A stretch of 64,000 nucleotides of DNA from Guyanagaster necrorhizus (taxonomy: Eukaryota > Basidiomycota > Agaricomycetes > Agaricales > Physalacriaceae). The notes below the pieces were generated by a model, which made no database searches, was not told the DNA's origin, and saw nothing but the letters and a program-made list of their open reading frames with translations. Positions within the stretch are counted from its first letter, which is position 1. Each line of letters starts with the position of its first letter. Location: positions 372,001-436,000 of the forward strand of contig NW_025064885.1 in the NCBI RefSeq assembly GCF_019112545.1, read 5' to 3'. Positions 46,641 through 58,841 of the stretch are shown one piece after another. The translations under genes were made by a program, and so were the position numbers.

Positions 46641-48554
46641 CTGACATCAGGAGTTGACCTGCTGCCATCTATCTCAATGCCTCGGACTTTTCAGGCCTCA
46701 CTGCTGGACTCAGCACCCAGCTGGAGCAGTGGGTCAATGAAGATGGTATGACTGCTAGGGGATGAGAGGAGTTCCTATGACCTGCTCACTGCTTTCCCCC
46801 TAGAGGAAGAGGAAGAGGTGGATGAGTCTGAGAATGATGAGGAAACTGAAAGTAGCAAACCACCATGCACTGGTAGAGAGCTTGCCTATGAACTCATGGA
46901 AGATACAGACAGAGAAGCACTGGAGGAGAAAATCCAGAGAGCAAGGATCCAGGAGTATCAAGAGTTATACATGAGAGGAGTAAACTTTTTATAGTGTGAC
47001 ACCAACTGATTGGCATCACACATGAGACAATTGTATCTTCATTCTGAACCTAATGAATGCACAGAAGTATTGAGATACATAGTGACAGATTATGCCACCC
47101 AGCAATACAACAAAAATCATCCTGAGGATCTGGTTGGCAGGCCCCCAGAATATCAGCCACCACCCTCAATATGACCAATGCTGTGGTCACCTCTGGTCAC
47201 CCAAAAATGAGCCATATATATGGCTCTGTCAATCTAAAGCACATTTTCATACTCCACCCCTTCCTTTCAATCTACAGCAACTTGGCTATCTTAAACCCAA
47301 CCTCAGCTGATCAGACTACTGAGTTTCTATTGAAACCCCTGGACTGGCAAAGGAAGTCGGATCCTGGGAGCCCAGCCTTCACCTGGTGAAGCTACCAGGA
47401 GTGGAACAGAGAAAGAACTGGTCAAAGACAACCCTGAAGCCATCCAACTGAGATTCATGGTATGAAATGGCATCATTGTCTGAAAGAAGATGGCACTGCA
47501 GAAAAGCCCCATTACAGACAATAACTCCCTTCATTCATTCCCTAGACCCTCACAGGAATGGAACCATCCTCTGTTTTCTGAATGGCTCAACCTGATAGGC
47601 ATGCTATCCAACAATGCAGCCATCTTACAATGCAAACCAGACTTGCTTCACAAACCCCATCTCTTTAAGAGAGCATCCAATGATATCAACTGATTCCTGG
47701 TCAACTGCAAGCAATACTTTGAAGTTTATATCAGATACCTCAGCACTGATATGAACAAGATCGTCTTTGCTGCTTCATACCTGGAAGAGAAGGTGAAGAC
47801 TTGATGGATCCTCATCTCTCCAAGCTTCTGATCAATGACTCGGGAGCACTACTGGTACCCCTCATGGCTGGTATTCAAACAAATGCTGTATGACAAGTTC
47901 ATTGATTCAGCTGTATAAGAAGTTCATAAACAGAAGATCAAAGACTACAAGATAGGCAATAAGGCAGCTACAGACTACTTCAACAAGCTGGAATGGCTCA
48001 TGAAACTCACCAGTATCTGAGATAATACTGCTAATGATAGACAGATGGTTGAGGCCCTTAAGAGAGATGTCTCCTCCTCATATGTCATAATAATCTCTGC
48101 TATTGAAATCAAAGCATTGATACCAGTAGGATATGACAAATAGAAAGAGAGGATCATCAAGATATACAAGGAGCAACAAAGGCAGAAAGTGGAGCAATTG
48201 ATACTGCAAGATTATTTGAAGAAGTTGACACTGCCAACTCCAAACAACCCTAAAATATCAGGGACAACTGTCAGGAAATCATCAGAAACCTTGATGGCCT
48301 CAGCTTATAGCACACAGAAGACTGAAACTGAAACAACTTATACAGGAGCAGGAAAGCCTATAGACATAGATCAGATGAAGAAAGAAGAAAAGTGCTTCAA
48401 CTGTGGACAGAAGGGCCATATGGCTAAAGATTGCCCAAAAAAAAAGCAGACACAAGAAGATATCCAGGCACAGATCACTAAATTGCAAAAAGAAGAAGAA
48501 GAACTTGGCATAGGAACAAAGATGGAGGAAGTAAAAGATGAGGCTGGCCAATAA
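46641..48554 (+). pseudogene. Element G gag, decayed
   Basis: Lead block EDTDREALEEKIQRARIQEY near 46900; capsid-like KRASNDIN near 47670 and KQKIKDYKIGNKAATDYF near 47930; then an open 121-codon stretch (48189-48554) with knuckle KCFNCGQKGHMAKDCPKKK, all four zinc ligands intact, and a Lys/Glu-rich tail ending TAA 48552-48554. This is the best-preserved nucleocapsid part among the CpG-depleted copies. Confidence 0.8.
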
Positions 48555-48640
48555 GCAATTCCACTAAACCAGCTAAAGAACTTCACAGTGTGCAAACAGT
48601 AGCTATTAGTTGGACTAATAATATCTCTATAGTTACTGAT

Positions 48641-51600
48641 ATGCCTAAATTATCTGAGCATTTGAATATACCTCAGTTGACCACTCTGCACACCAAAGAA
48701 TCATCAAAAAGAACTCAAATGCCTATGGGCTTCACAGAGGTAGTGAGCTCTGCTAGCTGACTAAAGCCATTCAATACCAAATGGACTTGATGAGCCATCA
48801 AGGATGTGCCAAATGAAGAAGCTGCTAGAGCCATACTCAGGAACTGAGTACACAAGACTCAGGCCGAAGAAGTAATCAATGAAATGATTAAAGGAATGAA
48901 GAAGGCAGAGCATTACTGAGCTCTGGAGTGGCTTGATGAACTCCAAGGACCATGAAAATTCATACAACAGACTAAAACCCTAGGCCAAGATCTCTTAGCC
49001 AAAACCCAAATTGAGACACTCACATCTTAAAGCACTTATGCAGTCACCACTTTAATTGATAGCAGTTGCACAGAGAGTTCTATCAACTATGCCTTCATCA
49101 ACAAGCACAACCTTCCAACCCAGGCCACTGCAGCTCCAATCTCAGTCTATAATATGGATGGAACAAAAAATCAAGCTGGTTCAATTACCAAGTTCATTGA
49201 GCTTAGGCTCACTATTAGTGATCACTCCAAAAGAATTGACTTAGCAGTAACCAACCTAGAGACCAAGGAAATTTTCTTTAGTCATGATTGGCTAATATGC
49301 CACAACCTGCTAATCAACTGAAAGACCAGAAGGATTACATTTGCAAAATGCCAATGCTGAAAAATTCCATTTGAACTACCAGACAAGAATCCTGAAGACA
49401 AGTGGAATGAGGAGATGGAGAATAGTGAGACAATTCTTACTATGGATTTACAAAAAGCCATTCACATCCAAGCTATACATCATACCAACAACTTGGCAGC
49501 CAAGGCCAACACAGGAAAAGAGGAGAGGACGTTTGAGGAGATGATACCTGAGTGGGCATAGAATTACCATGATCTCTTTGAAAAGGAAAGTTTCAATGAG
49601 TTACTCATCCCAAAACCATGGGATCATACTATAGAGCTGATTCCAAATGCAAATACTAACTTGAATTGCAAAACTTATCCACTTGGCAATAACGAACAGC
49701 AGAAACTCAACAAATTTCTAGACAAGAACTTATCCAGTAGATGGATTAGGCCATCAAAATCTCCAATGGCCTCTCTCTTCTTCTTTATAAAAAAAAAGAA
49801 TGGGAAGCTCTGACCTATACAAGATTACTGAAAGCTCAATGAGATGACAATCAAAAACTGTTATCCACTTCTGCTCATCTCTGAGTTAATAGATAAACTC
49901 CATAGAGCTTGGTTTTATACCAAATTGGACATCCAGTGGGGATATAACAATGTATGAATCAAAGAAAGCAATGAGTGGAAAGCCATCTTCCATACTAATT
50001 AAGAGCTGTTTGAGCTGATAGTGATGTTTTTCAGATTAACAAACTTGCTGGCTATCTTCTAATAGATGATAAACAATATATTCAAAGATCTCATTGCCAC
50101 TAGGAAGGTAACAATTTACTTGGATGACATCCTCATCATGTCCAAGACCAAGAAGGAACACCAGCAGCTAGTATGACAAGTACTAGCTCTCATGAGGAAG
50201 CACAAGCTGTTCCTCAAAGCAGAGAAGTGTGAGTTCGAGATACTCAAAACCAAGTACCTTAGAATCATCATTAGTGAGGGGAGTATCAGAATAGACCCTG
50301 TCAAAGTAGCAGGGGTAACAGAGTGGCTAAAACCAGCTAAGAAGAAGGAATTACAATCTTTTCTCAGATTCACAAACTTCTATCAACAATTCATCTAAGA
50401 CTACAGCAAGGTCATCCAACCAATGACCCAGTTGACTGGCAACACCCTCTGGACCTGAGAGCCCTCTCAACAAGCAGTATTCAATGACCTGAAACAATAA
50501 CTTGCTGAGGACATGGTTCTCACTATTCCAACATAAGAAGAAAGGTTCCAGGTTGAGGTCGACTCTAGTGAAGGTGCCATTGGCACCATCTTGTCTCAAG
50601 AATAAGATGGAAAATAGCATTCTGTTGTATTTCTATCAAAAGCACTCACTGTCACCAAATGCAATTACAAGATTTATGACAAAGAGCTGCTTGCTATCAT
50701 GCTTGCCCTGAAAGAATAGTGACACTAGCTGATCAAAGCAACTGAGGTTTTTGAGATCTGGATGGATCATCAGAACCTATAGTACTTCTGACAACCACAA
50801 AAACTGAACTGCTAACAGGCTAGATGGGTCACCAAGCTTAGCCAATACTAATACACACTTCACTACAAGATGAGGACAGCAAACAAGAAGGCTGATCTTC
50901 TTAGCCAGCATGCAGACCATGATCAGAGAAGCAATGACAATAAGGAAGTAACATTATTAAGGCCTGAACACTTCTGAGCTATGATAATGTTGATGGAGGA
51001 GGAAATTTATGAGCACATTAAAAGTGCAACTTGAGACACTCATAAGTGGGACCAAAAGGTGGCCTCATCACTCAATCATGAATGAGAAATGATGAAGGAT
51101 GAAGGATTGATCTGCTATGATGGACAGATCTATATTTTCAGAGACTAAACTCTATATGGCAAAATTATCACCACTTGCTATGACCACACAACTGCTAGCC
51201 ACTCAGACATTGCTGAAACAAAAGAACTGATACTGAAGAAATACTAGTGGCCCAAAATAGGCAACAATATTATGCAATATATCAAAGCCTGTGAAGTCTG
51301 TCAAAGGGGAAAGACTTTGACCCAGCTATGAGCTGCACCACTCCATTCAAATGAGGTCCCATCATCACTATAGACCCACATTTTGGTGGATATGATCATC
51401 AGATTATTAAACTGCAGTGACTATGACATCATCATCATAGTTGACTGATTCTTGAAGGCAATCATTCTGATTGCCTGTTCAACAGAACTAACCTCCAAGG
51501 GATGGGCAAAGATTTTGCATGATGAAATGTATGTTAAGTATGGAATGCCCCAAGTCATCATTTCAGACAGAGGGCCCCAATTCATATCCAAATTCTTAGA

Positions 51601-52444
51601 TGACCTGTATCAACTCCTAAATATTAAATGCAATATGTCCACAGCATACCACCCTCAAACCAATGGCCAAATAAAATAAGCCAATCAAGAGATGGAGAAA
51701 TACCTCCATCTCTTCATCAATTATTAACAGGATGATTGAGTTGAATGACTGGCTCTCACAGCTTTTCAACATAACAATCAGATGCATTCAGCCACTGGCA
51801 AGACTCTATTTTTTGTCAATTATAGCCAACATTTAAACATAATACAAACTGGACAGCATCAGGTCACTACATCTGCATCAACAGACTTCACCACTATAAT
51901 GGCAAAAGTCTATAATGAAACAAGAATGGCCCTTGAAAAGACTATGGCAACAATGAAAAAACAGTACAACAAGCACCATCATGCTCTATATGAGTACACA
52001 GTCAATGATAAAGTTTGGCTGGATACCACAAACCTTCATCTACCATATCCAAAGTGCAAACTGGCAGACAAATGTACTGGCCCATTCCAGGTGCTAACAA
52101 AAATTAGAGCATTAGCTTACAAACTCCATCTCCCAAATACTTAGAAGAAACATAATGTCTTCAATGAATCACTGTTAACTTCTTATATTATACTGGTATT
52201 CCATAATTAGGAACACCCTCCTCTGCCTCCCCCTGACCTTATTGATGACAAAAAATACTATGAAGTCAACTAAGTCTTAAACTATAAATTATGCAAAGTC
52301 AAGGCATGGAATAGTAAGATGACAACAACAGTCGATTATTTGGTTAGCTGGAAGGGCTACAGTCCAGAATCTAACCAATGGGTCAATTAATGCCACATAA
52401 ATGCAGATGCCACTATACAGAACTATAAAATCTCTCTAAATTAA
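48641..52444 (+). pseudogene. Element G pol (PR-RT-RNase H-IN-chromodomain), decayed
   Basis: ATG at 48641. Protease TTLIDSSCTESSIN near 49050 (DSG to DSS). RT about 49760-50400 with YLDD intact near 50120; RNase H about 50540-50850. Integrase zinc region near 51290 (CEVCQR); core with TELTSKGWAKILHDEMYVKY and ISDRGPQF (51452-51679, HPQTNGQIK); C-terminal VWLDTTNLHLPYPKCK near 52015. Chromodomain 52250-52440 (KYYEVN, then DYLVSWKGYSPESNQWVN). Stop TAA 52442-52444. Confidence 0.87.
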
Positions 52445-52477
52445 GCCATCAGAACAATGGTCTTAAGGAGAGGGTAA

Positions 52478-52661
52478 TGTTATAATTTTTTACTCTTTTT
52501 TATTCTTTCTTTATGATTAACTCCTATTTATGCTTAGTCAAAGTGCTAAGAACAGGTGCTTAAGACTATGAGATGAGGCTTAGTCATCACAACTGGCCAA
52601 GTTCATCATTGTCTTTTGATGCAATAATGCTGTCTGACAATGCACAATCATCCTTTTGTAT
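52478..52661 (+). repeat. Element G 3' LTR, left part
   Basis: First 184 bp of the LTR, from TGTTATAATTTTTTAC to the H target site tgtat at 52657-52661. Confidence 0.92.
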
Positions 52662-53090
52662 TGTTAAGCCCAAGCGACACATGATCTGGCAACACATGAT
52701 AGACGATGTGTCTCTTCGCACTTCGAGGGATCACGTGAATTCACTTGTGATGTTGCTCTGTTCGGTGTGTCACAAGGCCACGCAGTGGCTCGAGAGTAGA
52801 ATGGTATGAATATAAACTTTAGCTCGAAGCTGGGGTATACCAGTGAGAGCTGTCGGTCTTAAATACTATACAGGTGTCGCTAAGAATATAACTACTTATT
52901 GTGTCATTCTGTGTCTATGGTGCCCGTTGTCCTTGAGCATCGTTGTTGTACATAAGAGGGTATTGTGCGTTGTCGAGCGTTGTTGTATCTAGGCGGCTCA
53001 GTTGTGCTTACTAAGCCCTTCCCGTGGTCTTGTGCTATGACTAAGCATAAATAGGGGTGAAAGAGTAGAAAAAAGGAAAAAATCGTAACA
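52662..53090 (-). repeat. Element H 3' LTR
   Basis: TGTTAAGCCC to ATCGTAACA. Differences from the 5' LTR cluster in the R-U5 part (52662-52831). Confidence 0.95.
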
Positions 53091-53123
53091 TTACCCCCTT
53101 GTTAAGACCATCGTCCCGATGGC
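53091..53123 (-). promoter_or_regulatory. Element H polypurine tract and post-pol hairpin
   Basis: On the minus strand a perfect hairpin CCATCG-GGA-CGATGG (53108-53122) follows the pol stop by one base. AACAAGGGGGTAA then leads into the LTR. Sister copies keep the stem through paired CpG losses; E, for instance, has CCATCA-GGA-TGATGG. Confidence 0.75.
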
Positions 53124-56100
53124 TTAATTAAGGGATAATTCATAATCGTGTATGGCGGTTTCTGCGTTCATATATTTTTCGTTGATCCATTGGTTAGATT
53201 CGGGTCCGTATCCCTTCCAGCTAATGAGGTAGTCAACCGTCGTTGTCATTCCTCCGCCTTTTGCTTTGGTTCGGTGCAGTTTGTGGTGTAGGATCTGATC
53301 GATCTCGAAGTGTTCCTCTTCATCGATTAAGTCCGGTGGTGGCGGAGGTGGTCGCTGCTGGTTGGGAAAGGCTGGCGCTATGTATGGATTTAACAATGTT
53401 TCATTGAAGACATCGTGGATTTTCCAAGTTTGTGGTAAGCGTAGTTTATAAGCGCTTGATCCGATGGCTTTTATGACCGTGAAAGGACCCGTGCATTTGT
53501 CGTCGAGTTTCTTTTTTGGTCGTGGTAAATGAAGGTTCGTTGTGTCCAGCCATACTTTGTCGTTTGGTTGGTATACATGACTAGGTCGTCGATGTTTATC
53601 ATAGCTCTTCTTCATCATTGTTGCCACTTTCTCCAGGGCTGTCTTTGTCTCGTTGTGAATCTTTTCCATATCTGCTGCGAAGTTTGATGATGTGGGTGTG
53701 GTTGTTCGGAGGCGATTCGTTTGGGTGATGTGTGGATGACGGCCGTGGTTTACGAAGAATGGGGTTTTCCCCATCGCAGAGTGTACGTGGTTGTTATGTT
53801 GAAAGGCTGTGAGGGCGAGCCATTCAGTCCAGTCATCCTGTCAGTAGTTGATGAAAAGGCGTAAGTACTTTTCGATTTCTTGATTAACACGTTCCGTTTG
53901 CCCATCTGTCTGCGGGTGGTAGGCTGTGGATGCGTTTTGCTTGATGTTTAAGATGCGATATAAGTCTGTGATGAATTTTGAGACGAATTGGGGCCCTCTG
54001 TCTGAAATGATGACTTGGGGCATCCCGTATTTGGCGTACATCTCATCTCGTAGGATCTTGGCCCATCCTTCAGAGTTCAATTCCGTAGAGCATGAAATTG
54101 GAATGATCGCCTTAGAGAATCGGTCAACGATGATGAGGATTGCATCATACCTGTTACATTCGGGTAGACCAGTGATCATATCAACTGAAATGTGTGTCCA
54201 TGGGGTAGAGGGTATCTCGTTGGGATGTAGCGGTGCTGCTCGCACTCATGTCGAGGATTTTTCTCGTTGACAAGCTTCGCAGGCTTTTACGTAGGCTGTT
54301 ATGTCATTCCCCATCTTTGGCCACCAATATTCCTGTAATACGAGCTCCTTGGTTTTGGCAATACCCGGGTGTCCGGCCGTTATGTGATCATGGTAGGTGG
54401 CGATGATTTTGCCATGCAACTGCTGGTCTCAGGGAACATAGATTCGTCTGTCGTAGTGGATGAGACCCCCTTCCTTTGTCATTCCCTGTTCATGGTTGAG
54501 TGAAGGGGCCACCCGTTGATCCCACTTGTGATTGTCCCGCGTTGCGCTCTTGATTCGCTCATGTATTTCCTCCTCCGTTGGCATTATCATGGCGCGGAAA
54601 TGTTCCGGTCTCAATAGGGTTACTCCTTCGTTATCTGCGCTTCCTTGGTCATGGTCGGATCGTCGACTTAACAGGTCGGCTTTCTTGTTCGCCGTTCCTG
54701 CTTTATGATGGAGGGTATATTGGTATTGACTAAGCTCCATCACCCAGCGGGCTTGTCGTCGGTTGAGTTTCTGGGGTTGTCGGAAATACCATAGGTTTTG
54801 GTGATCCATCCAGACTTCAAACACTTCTTCGGCTCCAATAAGGTAATGCCGCCACTCCTCCAGGGCGAGCATGATGGCGAGCAATTCCTTGTCGTAAATT
54901 TCATAGTTTCATTCTGTGACGGTCAGGGCCTTGGAAAGGAAGGCTACGGGCCGCCATTTCCCGTCTTGCTCTTGAGAGAGGACGGCCCCTATTGCCCCCT
55001 CGCTTGCGTCGGCTTCCACCCTAAACCTCCCTTCCTGGGTTGGGATGGCCAATACAACATCCTCCGCCAGTCGTTTCTTGAGGTCCATGAAGGCGTTCTG
55101 TTGAGAGGGCCCCCAGTTCCAGGGTGCATTGCCCGTCAACTGTGTCATTGGGTGGACGATTTTGCTGTAGTCACGGATGAATCGCCGGTAAAAGTTGGTG
55201 AACCCAAGGAACGACTGTAACTCCCTTTTTTTGCTGGGTTCCGGCCACTCGGTGACCCCTGCTACCTTTATTGGGTCCATTCGGATGCTCCCTTCGCTGA
55301 TGATTACTCCGAGGTATTCTGTCTCTAGTACCTCGAACTCGCATTTCTCCGCCTTGAGGAATAATTTGTGTTTTCTCATGAGGGCTAGTACCTTTCGTAC
55401 TAGGCTACGATGTTCCTCCTTTGTTTTAGACATGATTAAGATGTTGTCGAGGTAAATCGTTACTTTTCCGGTGGAGATAAGATCTTTAAAGATATCGTTC
55501 ATCATCCATTGAAAGGTAGCCGGGGAATTTGTGAGTCCGAAGAACATCACCGTTGGTTCGAATAATCCCCGGTTGGTACGGAATGCGGCCTTCCACTCGT
55601 CTCCCTCCTTGATTCGGACGTTATTATACCCCCACCATACGTCAAGTTTCGTGTAGTACTTGGCGCCCCGTAATTTGTCCATTAGTTCCGAGATCAGAGG
55701 CAATGGGTACCGATTTTTGATGGTCATCTCGTTAAGTTTCCGATAGTCTTGGACTGGTCGGAGTTTTCCGTCCTTCTTTTTGATGAAAAAGAAGGGAGAT
55801 GCCATGGGGGATTTCGAGGGGCGGATCCTTCCGCTGGATAGGTTTTCTTCCAGGAACTTATCAAGCTCCTGCTGTTTGTGATGACCGAGCGGGTAGGTTT
55901 TGCAATCTAGATTGGCATTGGCGTTTGGGATTAGTTCAATGGCGTGGTCCCATGGTTTTGGGGCAGACAACTCGTCAAAGCTCTCCTTCTCGAAGAGGTC
56001 TTTATAGTCTCATGCCCATTCGGGTACCATCTCTTCGAACATCTTCTCAACCTTCCCTTGGTTTGCCTTGACGGCCAAGTCATTCGCATGGTGAATGGCC

Positions 56101-56924
56101 CGCACTTGGATCTCCTCCTGGAGGTTTATCGCGAGTATGGTTTCCCCATCTTCCATCTCCTCATCCCATCGGTCCTCAGGATCTTCATCTGGCAGCTCGA
56201 ACGGAATTTTCCTGCATTTGCATCTGGCGAAGGTGATCCGACCGGTCTTCCAGTTGATCAGCGGATTATGACGAATGAGCCAGTCATGGCCGAGGAAGAG
56301 TTCCTTTGTTCCGAGATCGGTTACTGCCAAGTCAATGCATTCGGAATGATCTCTGATCGTTAGTCTGAGTTCGACGAACTCGGTGATGGAACCAGCCTGA
56401 TTCTTCGTCCCATCGGCATTATATACGGGGATTGGGGCTGCCGTTGCTCTGGTCAGGAGCTGGTGCTTGTCGACGAAAGCTTGATTAATTGAGCTCCCCG
56501 TGCAACCGCTGTCGATCAAGGTGGTTGCTTGATAGATGGCCCGAGAGGTTAGCGTTTCGATTTGCCCTTTTATGGTTAGGTCTCGTCTGGGGGTCTTGGC
56601 TCGTAGGATATACTTTTTTGGCCCGTGGAGCTCGTCTAACCATTCGAGGGCGCGGCAGCGCTCGGCCTTTCTGATCCCATCGATTAGCTTGTCCACTACT
56701 TCTTCCGCTCTGGTTCGATGGATCCAGTTTTGAAGCACAGCTTTTGCTGCTGCTTCGTCCTTGGCGTCCTTGATGGCCCTCTATGTCCATTCGGTGTTGA
56801 ATGGTTTGAGTCACGTGGTGGGACCCTCTGTCCCTGTTCGGCCCGTGGGCATTTGAGTTTTTTCTTGTGATTCAATGGTGTGTGTTACGAATGCTCGGGG
56901 TATATTTGAATGCGTAGTAGACAT
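53124..56924 (-). pseudogene. Element H pol (PR-RT-RNase H-IN-chromodomain), nearly intact
   Basis: Start at the ATG 56922-56924 or by -1 frameshift from gag; the pol frame is open back to 57419, past the gag stop. Protease TTLIDSGCTGSSIN near 56510, intact. RT and part of RNase H are open in 54909-55970; the catalytic box is YLDN (55443-55454) instead of YLDD, explained by one CpG change. RNase H FRVEADASEGAIGAV near 55010. Integrase: HHCC zinc region with CEACQR near 54280, core D (ISVDMITGLPECNRYDAI), D (ISDRGPQF) and E (TDGQTERVNQE) in 53841-54245; the C-terminal domain with KCTGPFTVIK is near 53490. Chromodomain HFEIDQILHHKLH to GYGPESNQWINEKY, 53127-53330. In-frame TGA at about 56811, 56007, 54906, 54426, 54243 and 53838, and a TAG near 56782. 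Confidence 0.92.
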
Positions 56925-57010
56925 GGATGTGACTACAGGGATACTATCAGTCCGACTAGCGGCTGTTGCTAACACACCATCAAGTTTCTTGGCCAGCCCA
57001 GTGGAATCGC

Positions 57011-58841
57011 TCACTGGCTGGCCTCGCCTTTTACCTCCTCGACCTTGGTCTCCTTCCCGAGCTCTTCGTCCTCTTTCTGTAGCTCGGCAATCTGCGCCCG
57101 GATGTCTTCGCGTGTTCGCTTCTTCTTTGGGCAGTCCTTGGCCATGTGGCCCTTTAATCTGCAATTGAAGCACTTTCCTTCCTTCTTTAGACGATCGATG
57201 TCCATCGGTTTTCCAGACCTGGTGTAGGTTGTGCTGGTTCTGGTCTTCTGGGCACTGTATGATGCAGGGGTTGTCGAGGAGCCCGAAGGTTTTCCGGCAG
57301 TTTGCCCCGGCTTGTTCAGGGTTGGCGGGGTCAGCTTTTTGGAATACTCCTGTAGCGTCATTGCCTCCGCTTTCTGCCTTTGTCGCTCTTTGTACATCTC
57401 GACGATCCGTTCTTTCCACTTGTCATATCCTACAGGCATCAGCATTTTGACGCCCATAGCCGAGATCATTGTGAGGTACGAAGAGGGGACTCCTCATTTG
57501 AGCGCTTCTACCATCCTTCCATCGTTGGCGGTGTCATCTCTAATTCCTGCAAGTTTGGCGAGCCTTTCGAGCTCGTCGAAGTAGTCGGTCACGGCCTTGT
57601 CTCCCATCTTATACTCCTTGATTTTTTGCTTGTGTACCTCCTGGACGGCAGGATCGATGAATTTGTCATTTAGCATTCGTTTGAACACCAGCCACGAGAG
57701 ATATCGGTAGTGTTTCCTAGTGGTGGATCGAAAGTTTGGGGAGATTAAGATCCACCATGTCTTGGCCTTATCTTCAAGATAGGAGGTGGCGAACGCGACT
57801 TTATTCATATCGGTGCCGATATACCCGATGTAGACTTCGAAATACTGTTCGCAGTCCACAAGGAACCGATCAATATCGTCGGAAGCTCCCTTAAAGAGGC
57901 AGGGCTTCTGAAGGAGGTCAGGGTGACATTGTAGGACGTTAGCGTTCTGTGGGAGGGTGCCCATCGGATTGGGCCAGTCACTGAATGATGGTTGTTTCCA
58001 TTCTGCAGGGGGTCCGGGAAAGGAATGTAAAGAGTTGTCGTCGGCAACTGGACTGCCTTTTGGCTCGGTTACTCGGACGATCACCCTGTCTCGGACTGTG
58101 AACCCGAGGCGGACCGCCTCTGGGTCGTCTCAAATGGGGTCTTTTCCGCTTGGTCCTGCTTGGTCCGGCAGCGGTTGTCCTCCGAGGAGTCAGCTTCCTT
58201 TTCCGGTCCAGGGATTCTGAATCCTATCTGGTTGCCATGCCGGTCGGTTTCAGGTTTGAACAAGCCGTGAGGCCGTACTTCGGATTGACGGGCTGTCGTC
58301 GGCCTGCTTTCGGATTGAGGGTGCCGTGTAAACGGCTCGCTTTGGTGGTATGGGAGGGGTGCGTGGCATTGGTGCCGGCATTCTAGGTTTGTTGGGGGTT
58401 CGGTATGGGGGTATCAGCACAAGCGGGTCTTCTGGATGCCGCCGGCCATACTCTTTCCATGCGTACTCAGTCGCGGCATACTGTAAAAGTCGTCTTTTTT
58501 CAGCATCTTCCATATATCGGTACTCCAGTCCTAATGGCGTCGCTTGCCAGTGCCTGTCCTGCCATAAAAAGTTCCTGCCCTGCTCGTACAACTCCTGATA
58601 CTCCCTGTCTCTGGCTCTTCCTATTTCCTCCCTCAATGCTTCTTTGTCTGTGTCTTCTCCTGCTCGTTCCATCTGTTGCTGGTATAAATCGTCACTGCCA
58701 TCGTCCTCCTCGTTGCCCTCATCCCCGCTGTCCTCTCCCTCGAGGAGGGAACTGATGGGCTGGTCGTAGATGGACGGAACGATCGGTCGGAGGGTTGTCG
58801 GGGATCCCCCCGTTGACTTGGGTGCTGGGCCCGGCATCTCC
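57011..58841 (-). pseudogene. Element H gag, four stops
   Basis: Acidic block DTDKEALREEIGRARDREYQ near 58630, then a linker (LVLIPPYRTPNKPR). Capsid-like domain 57494-58084 (SDDIDRFLVDCEQYFEVYIG, KQKIKEYKMGDKAVTDYF). C-terminal 57011-57469 with knuckle KCFNCRLKGHMAKDCPKKK (C-x2-C-x4-H-x4-C intact) and a Lys/Glu-rich tail. TGA interrupts at 58247-58249, two more sites before 58084, and 57491-57493 (between EALK and GVPSSYL). The Gag frame is open far upstream, to 59863, over ORF1. A CCCAAAG heptamer in the knuckle codons is in phase for a -1 shift, but its sequence is also dictated by the motif. Confidence 0.85.

Noticed and set aside
55195..56363. Several plus-strand open frames (86-139 codons) opposite H pol
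   Set aside because: Mirror frames of well-conserved RT and protease coding. The same shadows appear opposite RT in A, E and G.
57110..57160. CCCAAAG heptamer in the gag knuckle as the -1 frameshift site
   Set aside because: It is in phase, but the bases are fixed by the conserved CPKKK codons, several copies vary it, and it lies about 120 nt before the gag stop. I kept the frame relation and did not call a slippery site.
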